This document shows positions 50,629 through 59,642 of a stretch of 64,000 bases of DNA, piece by piece. The position numbers were made by a program, and so were the translations under genes. This DNA is from Saprolegnia diclina VS20 (Eukaryota > Oomycota > Saprolegniomycetes > Saprolegniales > Saprolegniaceae). The notes under the pieces are model-generated. The model was not told the DNA's origin, searched no databases, and saw nothing but the letters and a program-made list of their open reading frames with translations. The stretch spans positions 447,129 to 511,128 of the forward strand of contig NW_008246077.1 of the NCBI RefSeq assembly GCF_000281045.1, read 5' to 3'. The stretch's first letter is position 1. Each line of letters opens with the position of its first letter.

Positions 50629-52431
50629 TTAGAGCACTTCGCGCTCGACGTGGCGACCGGAAAACTTGCATGGGCGCGACGAAATGTCGCGTTTCGCGCA
50701 GCACGACCACGAGTAGCCTTCGAGCGGGTACTGGCGCGGGAGGTACCGGCCGGGATGGTACACGCAGCTCTGCGCCGTGTTCTTCTCGAGGGTAAAGGTC
50801 TCGTGGCAGTTTTTGCAGACGCGCGGCTTCTTGAGCACGTCGATCTCTTCCTCGACTTCGCGCCGGAGTCTACATGCGATATATTTGTCATTTGGTGACT
50901 ACATTGGCATGTCGTACTTTTCTTTTTCCTCGCGCTTCCAGGATGCGTCGCTCTGGACCTTTTTAAGGTAATCGCCGTGGACGTCGAGGAGCTGGTGCTG
51001 CAAGCGAGCGTTCTCCGAGACCAAGTCTTCGATGCGCTTGGACGACGAGGCGTTCATTTCGCGGAGGCACTTGATCTCCGTGTCGTTCATGCTCAGCGCG
51101 TGCTCGCAGTCCTTTTCCTGCTTGTTGTGCTCGCTCGTGAGCCGACGGAGGTCCTTGTTGAGCGTTTGGAGGTCGACAATGTCCTTCTTGAGCACGGCCA
51201 CCTCGCTCTTGAGGTCCGCGTTGTCCGAACGAAGCTCCTAATGCACGCTTTGAGGTATGCAGTCGATGGTAGGTCGACCTCGAGCGTGCGTTCACGCGTC
51301 CGGAGCTTGTAGTGGAGCGTCTCGTTTTCCTTCTCGAGCTCCAGCGACCGCACCTTGGTCTTCTACACTCAACACCAAGTTCGATCCTCGACGCAATCAT
51401 GTGCGTAGCGCACCTCACTGAGCTCTCTACCCAAGCATCCACGTGAGTGGGATGTCACTTGACAGCAGAAGCGTACCGGTTGAGGTCGGCGACTTCGGCC
51501 ACGGAACGGATTTCTTTCTGAATGCGCGAGTTTTGGCTTCGCGTCGAGTCCCACGCCGTCTCGACCGACTAGCACACACGGTTGGCATTCGACGGCTACG
51601 AACTTGTCGAGGAAACCTCGAGCTTGAGGGTGAGGCGCTTGCACTCGTCCGACTTCTTCTCTGCGACCGCCTAGCACGAGTAAGAAATGCAAACATGAAG
51701 CGTGGCAATCGCACCTCGGCCGTGGTAAGGCGCGCCTTGAGGTCCTGGACCTGCGAGAAAAGGTCGGCTTTGCGGTTCTTGAGCTCGAGAATCTCAATGC
51801 GCATCCTGTATCTTGATGACCACGTGCACCATGGAGCCACGACAACATACATTTGAAGTCGGCTCTCGTTCGTTGAGAGCTTGAACTTGGAGTCGTCCAG
51901 GTTCTTGAGCAAGAGGTTGGACGACTACAGTACATGCGGTCCGTTCTGCCATGCGCCTACCATGTCAAGGGAGTACCGATGCATCGAGTTTGGTCGTCGT
52001 GAGCTCCGCCTTGAGGCGCTTGTTTTCCTTTTCGAGAAAGCAAATTTGCTCAACCGCCTAATCATACTCGATGAGCCTATGTACATGCACATGGAGTCGG
52101 CGTACCTCTTCCAGCTTTTCGCGGTACTGGCGCAACGACGACGAGAGCTCAATCCGCTCCTTCTCGTCGAGGCTACACGTAGGATCATAAGGCTATCCTG
52201 CGACGCATGTAGAACGCACCGCCGGGACGAGCTGGAGCTGGCCACAATGTCGTCCGAGATCTCCTTGTAGCGCTCGAGCTCGCGCAGCTTGGCGACCGTC
52301 TTGGCGTTGGAGACGCGCAGGTCGTGGTACTCGGTCAGGAGGCTCTGGTACTTGTCCTCGGAGCTCTTGGTCTTCTTCTTCAGGAGCTCTTCCTCGATGC
52401 TCCACGCCTTCTTGGGCCACACGACGCTCAT
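50629..52431 (-). CDS. Coiled-coil protein with CHORD-like Cys/His C-terminus
   Basis: A minus-strand gene of about ten small exons separated by short introns, with the ATG at 52431-52429 (MSVVWPKKAWSIEEELLKKK) and the stop at 50631-50629. Nearly all exons are long charged heptad-like helices: YQSLLTEYHDLRVSNAKTVA, ILELKNRKADLFSQVQDLKA, SEVAVLKKDIVDLQTLNKDL and EIKCLREMNASSSKRIEDL. The last exon is different: CKNCHETFTLEKN, then CVYHPGRYLP, then WSCCAKRDI, a C/H spacing like a CHORD zinc module. The whole may be a centrosome, flagellar or vesicle scaffold. I do not recognise a named family, and exon edges near 51240-52190 were not fixed one by one. Confidence 0.7.
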
Positions 52432-53364
52432 CTTGCTGCTGCCTGTCTCCTCCTAGATGGCCAAAAAGCACTGCGGTCATTTCCGCGTTGCTTGCGTCTA
52501 TTTTTAGAAATTGTATTTTTAAAAATTCAACAATGACGTGGCAAACAAGATGGCGTCCAAACCGCTCAAAGCTATTTCCAGCGCTCACAAAGGTGCAATT
52601 GCCGTAAGCCAAGAGCCCTGAAGCTGCCCTTACACGTTCAGAGCCATAGGAGCCATTGTACCTATGTGGTGGAACATCTCTGCACACGGGACCCATCCAG
52701 GGAGGCCGTTTGTTGCAGAACCCTTTGTTGTCGGCTGGTCTCTGGTCCTCATCAACGCCAAGAGAACAAAGCCAGTACCTTTGGAGTCTTCCTGCTGTCG
52801 ACGATACGTACAGGATAAATGTCGAGCTGTTCACAAGTGATGACGGTGTCTGCCATCCCCACGAGATCGCCATGTCAACCCGGCACATTCTCGAGGTCCT
52901 TGAGGCTTGCAAATATTCCGAGCTGTCGTCATCGTAAGGGCTCGTTGCCATGAACATGGAATGGATCGTCGAGGGTCATTCGTCGAGGGTGGGACACGGG
53001 TGTATCGTCACGACCTGGTACACTGGCAGGCGCCGGAAATTGTTGTCGGACCTGGGATTAGTGGCGGGCAGCTACCGGTACACTCGCCGCTCCGATCGAG
53101 TGCAAAGGTGCAAAGCTCGCCGACAGGCGGCACACGATCGTGGCAGTCTCGAGTCGCGTTAGTTGTCGTGCCCGCGCAGTATAGTCGAAGCGTGAGTTGC
53201 TCGTTGAGCTCACGTTGAGGCGGGAGAGCCACGGTGAGCGTATCCGGATGCGATGCGCGCATCGTGCATACTCAACCCGAGTTTTGTGCAAGCGTGCGAA
53301 AAACTATCCAGTCTGTATCCGGACAAGAGACGCTCCAGGCCAGTACTGCGCAACTCGCCCCATC
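52432..53364. other. 0.9 kb intergenic region with an unconfirmed frame
   Basis: A divergent region. A plus-strand frame (52656-52937) includes DDTYRINVELFTSDDGV, which looks more coding than background, but lacks a start context, a domain or partner exons. The reverse strand is also open. No gene is called. Confidence 0.4.
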
Positions 53365-55575
53365 ATGGACGACGCCAACGAAGCCGCGACGATCGCCGAG
53401 GCCGAGATGCTGCGCACGCAAAGTACCTTCCAGCACGGCGACGCGGTTGCTATGGAGCCCACCTATGGTGACGCGCAACTCGCCGAGAGCTCGAGCGAAG
53501 GCGAGGACGACGACGAGAGCAACAACCAGCTGTACATGAGTCTCGGTGCGCAGTATGGCAAGGAGTTCAAGCTCGCGCGGCAGCAGAAGGAGCGCGCGTC
53601 CATGAATGCGATTCTGAACCGGCACAAGATGAACCACTCGTTCGGCGCAGGCGACGACCACAGTCAGGGCGTCTCGCTCGGGCCCGAGCGCCACTCGATG
53701 GGCCACGAGATGGGCGACTACGCGCGCATGGATCGCGTGAGCAACTACAGCGCCGTCTCGACTGTTCGACAGTCCATGTTCATGATGCCCGTCATGGAGT
53801 CGTTGCCGGAGCGCGACGGGTTGGACGATGTCCTGGAGGACTTTGAAGGCTGGATGCACAAGAAGGGTCAGCGCTTCAAGAGCTGGAAACTTCGGTACTT
53901 TCAGCTGTCGCAAAAGGAGATCAAGTACAGCACCGAGCCGGGCGGCAAGCACAAGGGCGGCGGCGTCGTTCTCGGCGTCGAGTACCTCACGAGCGTGGCC
54001 TTTGGGCTCACGATCCGGCTCGCCCCCAACCGCGCACTGGACGTCTACGCCGAGTCAACGGACGAGCTAAGAGCTTGGTTCAAGCGACTCTCTCGGGCTG
54101 GAAGCGCTCCAATGCCGCAGCCAAGCGGGCCAAACGTTCGTCTTCAAGCACAGTACTCCCGGGCGTCGTGGAATACGCCACACGACGCGCTTCCCGAGCC
54201 CATCCATGTGCCCATCGATCTGCCACACGTGCAGTACGAGCCTCCTTCTGCGCAGTTCACATCGGCGGAACGGCAGTATGAAGCCCCACAAGTGCAATAT
54301 GAGCCGCTTCAAGTGCAATATGATCCTCCACAAGTGCAACCTCAAGCCACGGACGCCTCTGGCAGCGAGGTGGAGCCGCAAGACGAAGAGAGCGCGCCGG
54401 CTCCCGTCGACGACGCGCCGTTGGACATCTTGTTCCAGAAGCAGTCCATTACCCTCGGCTCGATGCCGCCGGTGCCGTCCAACGTCTCGTCGACCTCGTC
54501 GGAAACGCGGCAGCGTCGCATGAGCACTGCAAGGTCGTCGGCGGTGCATCGCTTGTCGCAAGTGAGCAGTCACAGCGGTAGCATCCATCTCGGTGGCAAC
54601 GACGCCGACGAGGTTGTGGAAGGCTGGCTCTTCAAGCAAGGTCGCATCGTGAAAAGCTGGAAGCAGCGGTACTTTCGACTCCTCGACCACACGCTCAGCT
54701 ACCGCGAAGCGCCGGGTTCGACGCACCTCCTCGGCCACGGCTGCGTGGTCGGCGTCGAGCGAAGCAACACGACGCACACGTTTGGCCTCACCATCGCGCT
54801 CGATGGGAACCGGACGCTGCACGTATACGCCGAGACCGACTACGAGATGCGCAAGTGGCTTCGCGCGCTCACATCCCTCGTGCAAGCCATGCCACACACG
54901 ACCGGGGAGACGCTCTTCAAGCAGTCGAGAACCCACGGCGCGTTCCTTAAGAACTTTTCTGGCTGGATGTCGATTCCATCGGGCTTGTTCAACGCGTCTC
55001 TCAAGCGCTGCTTCTTTACGCTCCACGGTGCCGAGCTCACGCAGTCGGACGATGCGCCGGCCCTCGTGACGCGCACCGACACCATCCATCACGTCGTTCC
55101 GTGGCCGGGGAAACCCAATGGCCTCGAGTTCCACATGCGGAGCAACAAGGTCTGGAAGACGGTGTGTCCGTCGCAGTCGGCGGCCGCCGCGTGGCTTGCT
55201 GCCATCAGCGACAACCTCAAGCGACAAGACTTTACAGTCGAGCGCTTCCTCAAGCGCTGCGTTGTGAAGGAGCTGCCGACCATCATGTGCGGCTGGGCCA
55301 CGCAAATCAACAACACGCGCCGGGGCGTCCGGCAGTTTTACGTGCTCGACAACCTGCGTCTGAGCGTGGCCTGCGACGTGGATGCCATTGTGCAGCCGAT
55401 CGACGTCGTCACGCGCGTCGCGCCGTCGTCGGTCGACTGCGCGTTGGAAGTCCACTTTGTGTCCGAGCCCATGCTTGTGCTGCAGTGCGACTCGGTCGAC
55501 GGTCTCCGGAATTGGCACCTCGTGATCCGCACGTGCTTGAAGGAGCCCATCCGCCAGTCGTTCCGGTGTCCATAG
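53365..55575 (+). CDS. Multi-PH-domain protein
   Basis: One exon of about 736 residues from the ATG at 53365; the frame is open upstream but holds no ATG with good context. After an acidic Ser-rich start comes a first PH domain (FEGWMHKKGQRFKSWKLRYF; end AWFKRLSR). A Pro/Gln/Tyr-rich linker with VQYEPP-like repeats follows. A second PH domain reads VEGWLFKQGRIVKSWKQRYF, ending MRKWLRALTSL. Two more divergent PH-like units follow (SGWMSIPSGLFNASLKRCFF; MCGWATQINNTRRGVRQFYV). Each shows the W-K-x-R-x-F start and the C-terminal Trp helix. It is probably a membrane adaptor binding phosphoinositides. No enzymatic domain is seen. Confidence 0.85.
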   Translation: MDDANEAATIAEAEMLRTQSTFQHGDAVAMEPTYGDAQLAESSSEGEDDDESNNQLYMSLGAQYGKEFKLARQQKERASMNAILNRHKMNHSFGAGDDHSQGVSLGPERHSMGHEMGDYARMDRVSNYSAVSTVRQSMFMMPVMESLPERDGLDDVLEDFEGWMHKKGQRFKSWKLRYFQLSQKEIKYSTEPGGKHKGGGVVLGVEYLTSVAFGLTIRLAPNRALDVYAESTDELRAWFKRLSRAGSAPMPQPSGPNVRLQAQYSRASWNTPHDALPEPIHVPIDLPHVQYEPPSAQFTSAERQYEAPQVQYEPLQVQYDPPQVQPQATDASGSEVEPQDEESAPAPVDDAPLDILFQKQSITLGSMPPVPSNVSSTSSETRQRRMSTARSSAVHRLSQVSSHSGSIHLGGNDADEVVEGWLFKQGRIVKSWKQRYFRLLDHTLSYREAPGSTHLLGHGCVVGVERSNTTHTFGLTIALDGNRTLHVYAETDYEMRKWLRALTSLVQAMPHTTGETLFKQSRTHGAFLKNFSGWMSIPSGLFNASLKRCFFTLHGAELTQSDDAPALVTRTDTIHHVVPWPGKPNGLEFHMRSNKVWKTVCPSQSAAAAWLAAISDNLKRQDFTVERFLKRCVVKELPTIMCGWATQINNTRRGVRQFYVLDNLRLSVACDVDAIVQPIDVVTRVAPSSVDCALEVHFVSEPMLVLQCDSVDGLRNWHLVIRTCLKEPIRQSFRCP

Positions 55576-55686
55576 CTCTCCTGCCATTATAAACTGCTAA
55601 ACTATATACGAACCCTCTTCAAGTTGACGAGGGGAGCACCATTCCGTTGATGTGAAAGACCATCATTTTTTGATTCTTCACGTGGG

Positions 55687-55707
55687 ATTGGTCCATAATC
55701 GGCCAAT
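55687..55707. promoter_or_regulatory. Opposed CCAAT pair before the ankyrin gene
   Basis: ATTGG at 55687-55691 and CCAAT at 55703-55707, 59-79 bp upstream of the ATG at 55766. Confidence 0.45.
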
Positions 55708-55765
55708 CAAAAGAAGGCATTCCACCTGGCATCACAATCCGGCTCATTTTGACATCGTCGCAGCG

Positions 55766-57515
55766 ATGGACGCTACGCTCCGGGACCCGGTGTTGGTTGG
55801 CCTCATCGTTGAGTACCAGCACGGCTGGTGGCACGACAGCGCTGTCTTCCGAAACGACCCGCTGCTGTTTGCATCGGACGACGACCTCGCGCAGCACGTC
55901 GCTGTCTTTGGCGAGCGCTTCGTGCCGTGGCTTGCGCGGCGTGGCCTCACAGGCGCCATAAATCTCATGAGCATCTACCCACCGCTCGTTCCGTGCATAG
56001 CTCTACACGCCGCGGCAACTGGCAACCATCCGCTGGGTGTCGCCGCCATCAACAATAGCAACGACATCTCAAGCTGGGTGTCGCTTATGAGCGATACCGC
56101 AGGACACTTTGGCCACTGCAACCTCTTTGCTTCCAACGGCATTCCCGTCTCGATAAAAGGCGCGCTGACGAGTGGCAATGTGGCGCTCGTGCGACAGCTC
56201 CACGACGAGCGTGGGCCCGCCGTCTTCAAACGGTACATCGAGGACGCGATTCGTGCCGGGCACCTCGCAGTCGTTCGATTCCTCCACGAAGAGGCGTCAG
56301 TGACGTGGCCTTTCGACGCGCTGGGCATTGCGGTGCAAAGTGGGCATCAAGATATTGCGGCGTACCTTCAAGAGCGCGGTCACCAAACCGACATTTTTAG
56401 TCGTCTGGAGACAGACAGTCTCCTCGAAGAGGTCACAAATCTACACGCGCAGCATCCGACCACGAGCCTCGAGCACTCGCTGGAAGAAGCCGCGTCGGAG
56501 GGCCTTCGCGACGTGATCAAATTCATCCTGGCGACGGGGACGCCGAGCACACCTGCCGCGCTCCAAGCGGCCGCCAAGCAGGGTCATCTCGAGTGCTTTC
56601 AAGTGCTGCTCGCACAACGACCGCAAGAGCAGTCTGACACGTATGCTCCCCGTCTCGGTCATGGTCGCGGCCGTCGCAGGCGGAAATGACGCAGTCATTT
56701 CGCTGCTGCATTTCCGTCAAATGTGGTCCACAGACTACATGGACGCCTGTGCGAGCGTCGGCCGACTGGACCTCGTGCGAAAGCTTCACAACGCGGGGCA
56801 CTTTGGTTGCTCGAAAGCTGCGATGGACTGCGCAGCCGCCAACGGCCACTTGGACGTTGTGACGTTTCTGCACGAACACCGCGGCGAAGGCTGCTCAGTG
56901 AGCGCCATCGACAAAGCTGCGGGCAACAACCATTTGGCCGTCGTCAAGTACCTGCATGCCACGGTCGGCATCCAAGCCTCTCGCTATGCGATCGCGTGGG
57001 CAGCCATGGGCGGTCACGACCATATTGTGCGCTACCTGTATGAAGCGATGAAGGCCCCCGTGCTCGACGACGTACCCGAGCGTGCGGCCCGAGGCGGTCA
57101 CTTGCCCGTCGTGCGCTACCTCCACGAGCAAGGCCTTGGTGAATGGACGCCGCGCGTGATGGATCTGGCGGTCAAGTCGGGGAATATTGCGCTCGTCGCG
57201 TTTCTGCATGCGCATCGGGCCGACGGCTGCACGCCCGCAGCCTTGGACGCAGCGGTCGTCCATGGGGATGTGGCAATGGTGCGGTTGCTGCACGACGTGG
57301 TCGGTGCCAATGCAGCACTATGTTCGCCAATGGCGATGCGACAAGGTACTGCCGACGTGCTTCTCTACTTGGCCAGTCTCGGAGTTGACGTGGTACGCAC
57401 GCTACGAGCCAGCGCCCCGCGATTTGTCGCGCTCATCGAGTACTTGGAGTACACGCAAGCGCGACCACCGAAGGCCAAGAAACAGCGCACCGAGGGTCGA
57501 ATGCAATCAATGTAA
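55766..57515 (+). CDS. Ankyrin-type repeat protein with a frame change near 56600
   Basis: The ATG is at 55766. The first part (MDATLRDPVLVGLIVEYQHG) is followed by degenerate ankyrin-like repeats of the oomycete style, with units such as AGHLAVVRFLHEEA and AAKQGHLECFQVLL. That frame ends soon after 56640. A second frame continues the same repeat pattern (VAAVAGGNDAVISLLH; ANGHLDVVTFLHEHRGEGC; GGHLPVVRYLHEQGL) to the stop at 57515. The two must be joined by a splice or they record a frameshift. A 40-nt GT-AG candidate (GTGCTTTC to GAGCAG, about 56593-56632) restores frame but removes repeat residues. The protein would be about 560-580 residues. Protein-binding scaffold by family; partners unknown. 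Confidence 0.7.
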
Positions 57516-57850
57516 AAACACATGACAATATTGTCTGGTAGAACCACTGATTGTCGGAAGAAACCAAGAATACACAAATATCTGTCTTGCCTTGTATACA
57601 CTCTTTGTCCAACTTGTTATGTATCTTGTTGGAGCGACTAATGCATTCCCACGCGAGCCCCATCGAGATGGCTGCCAGGTCGAGGGGTTAGGTTAATACG
57701 CGTACTAGCACTGTACATTTTTTGATATCTTCACAGGGTCTGCCATGATGCCCCAACTACGAGTAACGAGCAAGACGATATCTTCGTTCATAGCTATTGT
57801 TCTATGCTGCTCATATAGGGTTCTCGATGGAAGGGTGTAGGAAGCTATTG
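57516..57850. other. Convergent 3' intergenic region, no gene seen
   Basis: 335 bp between the ankyrin stop and the stop of the next minus-strand gene; relatively AT-rich and without a coding candidate. Confidence 0.5.
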
Positions 57851-59562
57851 TCACTTGGATTTCGCGAGCGCGCGGACTGCGTCGAGACCGATCCGGATCG
57901 TTTCCTTTTCCGAGACGTCCTTGTCTTGCCAAATGCCGAGCGAGAGGCGGCTCACGATCTCAAGGACTTCGACGAGGACAAACCACTGCGTGTCGGCGTT
58001 GTTGCAGTCCTTCATGCCGGTAAAGCACTGCAGTAGCGCCTATGAAGAAGTTGTGCGTCAAGTATGACTCTGACTGTCGCGCACGGTGTTGAAGAGCGCT
58101 TCGTGCTCGTCGCTGTCGCCCGTGCAAAAGATACCGCTGTCTTGGATCAGTGACCTAGCCAAGCTCCGTGTTATAGCACGTCGACGCTGAACGCTTGCAC
58201 CGCAGGTCGTTTGCGTTCAGATACGTGCCAGGAATCTTGTCGCTACGTGTCATCATTACTGCGGGACCCCACAACCATCCAAGTACCTCGTGGCGGTCGC
58301 GTACTTTTCGTAGACCTTGAGCACCTTGGGTCGGGCGTCTTGAAAGAGCGCCAGGATGCTCTAGCCATTGCATCAGTCGACATGTATGTTGGTCGTCGCT
58401 CGTCGTACATCGGTGTGCACTGTATCGCGAAACGGACCCGTTGTCAAGCGCAGGACGGCTGGTTTGACGTGGTCCTTGAGACTCTTCTCGAGGGCCGGTA
58501 CGAACGGGGTGTCGTCACCGTACATCTTGTTGTAGGCAAGGATCACGCGCAGCAGTGCTTGGATGAACCCGACGCGGGGCAACGACGGCGTCTCGAGCCC
58601 AAGGCCCGTCACAACGGTGTGGAAGATCTTGTCGATGACGTTGTGGTCCGTCTGGAAGTGCAACATGGTCGACTCGTGCACGAAATGGAGAAATTCGAGG
58701 AGGCTCATGCTACGCAGTAGAGCCAAATGGTGGTGCGATCCAAATGCGATGGAGGTGTGTACCTGTACATGTCGTCGCCAAACCCGATGCTATAGTGCTT
58801 GTAGATCATATTGACGGCGTCGTAGTACTTGAGCAGCGTCTCTTCGACGTCGTCCTAGCGGCAGGTTACCATCGGCAGCAAGGCGTCTGAACGTACGCGG
58901 TCCTTGGCTTCCTTGACAAACTCGTCGAGCTGCAAGAAGGGCAGGTCGTGGTAGAACGCAGCCTCGATTTCCTCTTGCGAGACAAACTGCCCCGACCGGA
59001 CGTGAGTGGCTTGGTGCGCTTTGGCGTAGCCATTGATTGCGTCGGGCGCGTCGCGCGGAATACGTCCTTTGCCAGCGATCCCGTCGATGTCACCGGCGTC
59101 TGGCTCCACCTCCGACTGCTGGTTGCTCGTGTTGGAGAACGCCGAGGCGGCCCACTCGGTCATGACCGGGATGCCAATCTCGTCAACGGGGACCTCGTGC
59201 TACATCGCATGATGTGGCCTGAGCACTCAAGGTCAAGTCGCATAATGGTACCTGAAGCACGACAGCGATGACTTCGTTCTCGCGGCAGCAGTCCGAGATG
59301 CGCGACCATGGGCTCAGTATCACGCCCTCCGACTAGCAGCCATGAGTCCAGGCCAAAGCGCGTCGCGTCCTACATTTTTGACTTCGCGCGGAAGGTAAAA
59401 GCCATGCTTGGCATGCGCGTCTTCGCGGGTGCGGCAGCGGCCGTGCGGTAGCATGAGTGCGTAGCGCTGGGCGGCTACGAGGCCGAGCCACTTGATGCAC
59501 TGGTGGCCTTCGCCGCAGGCCACCGTGAACGTAAGCCCGTTCACCGCCAGTGTGAGTTGCAT
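57851..59562 (-). CDS. Unidentified multi-exon helical protein
   Basis: A minus-strand gene with the ATG at 59562-59560 and the stop at 57853-57851. Exons join through short introns: MQLTLAVNGLTFTVACGEGH to FYLPREVKN; then SEGVILSPWSRISDCCRENE; then HEVPVDEIGIPVMTEWAASA through EEIEAAFYHDLPFLQLDEFV; then DDVEETLLKYYDAVNMIYKH; then MSLLEFLHFVHESTMLHF to GPFRDTVH; then exons near 58280, 58100 and 57990 ending VRALAKSK. Phases agree at the five junctions nearest the start; the 3' exons are less certain. The order, a small beta-like N-terminal domain then long helices, suggests a conserved protein, but I do not recognise the family. It shares an 80-bp promoter with Gemin5. Confidence 0.65.
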
Positions 59563-59607
59563 CTTTTGAAATGAAACTCTTGGGCCGTTTGGATCGGGTC
59601 GCGTGTG

Positions 59608-59631
59608 ATTGGCCAAAATGCAACAGCCAAT
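59608..59631. promoter_or_regulatory. CCAAT dyad in an 80-bp bidirectional promoter
   Basis: GATTGGC at 59607-59613 and GCCAATC at 59626-59632 form a 7-bp inverted repeat with a 12-nt spacer between two divergent ATGs at 59562 (minus) and 59643 (plus). A single shared element for both genes is likely. Confidence 0.55.
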
Positions 59632-59642
59632 CGTCACGTCGT

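Noticed and set aside
54067-55587. 506-codon minus-strand frame opposite the PH gene
   Set aside because: Antisense shadow of the PH exon; Arg/His-rich without motifs.
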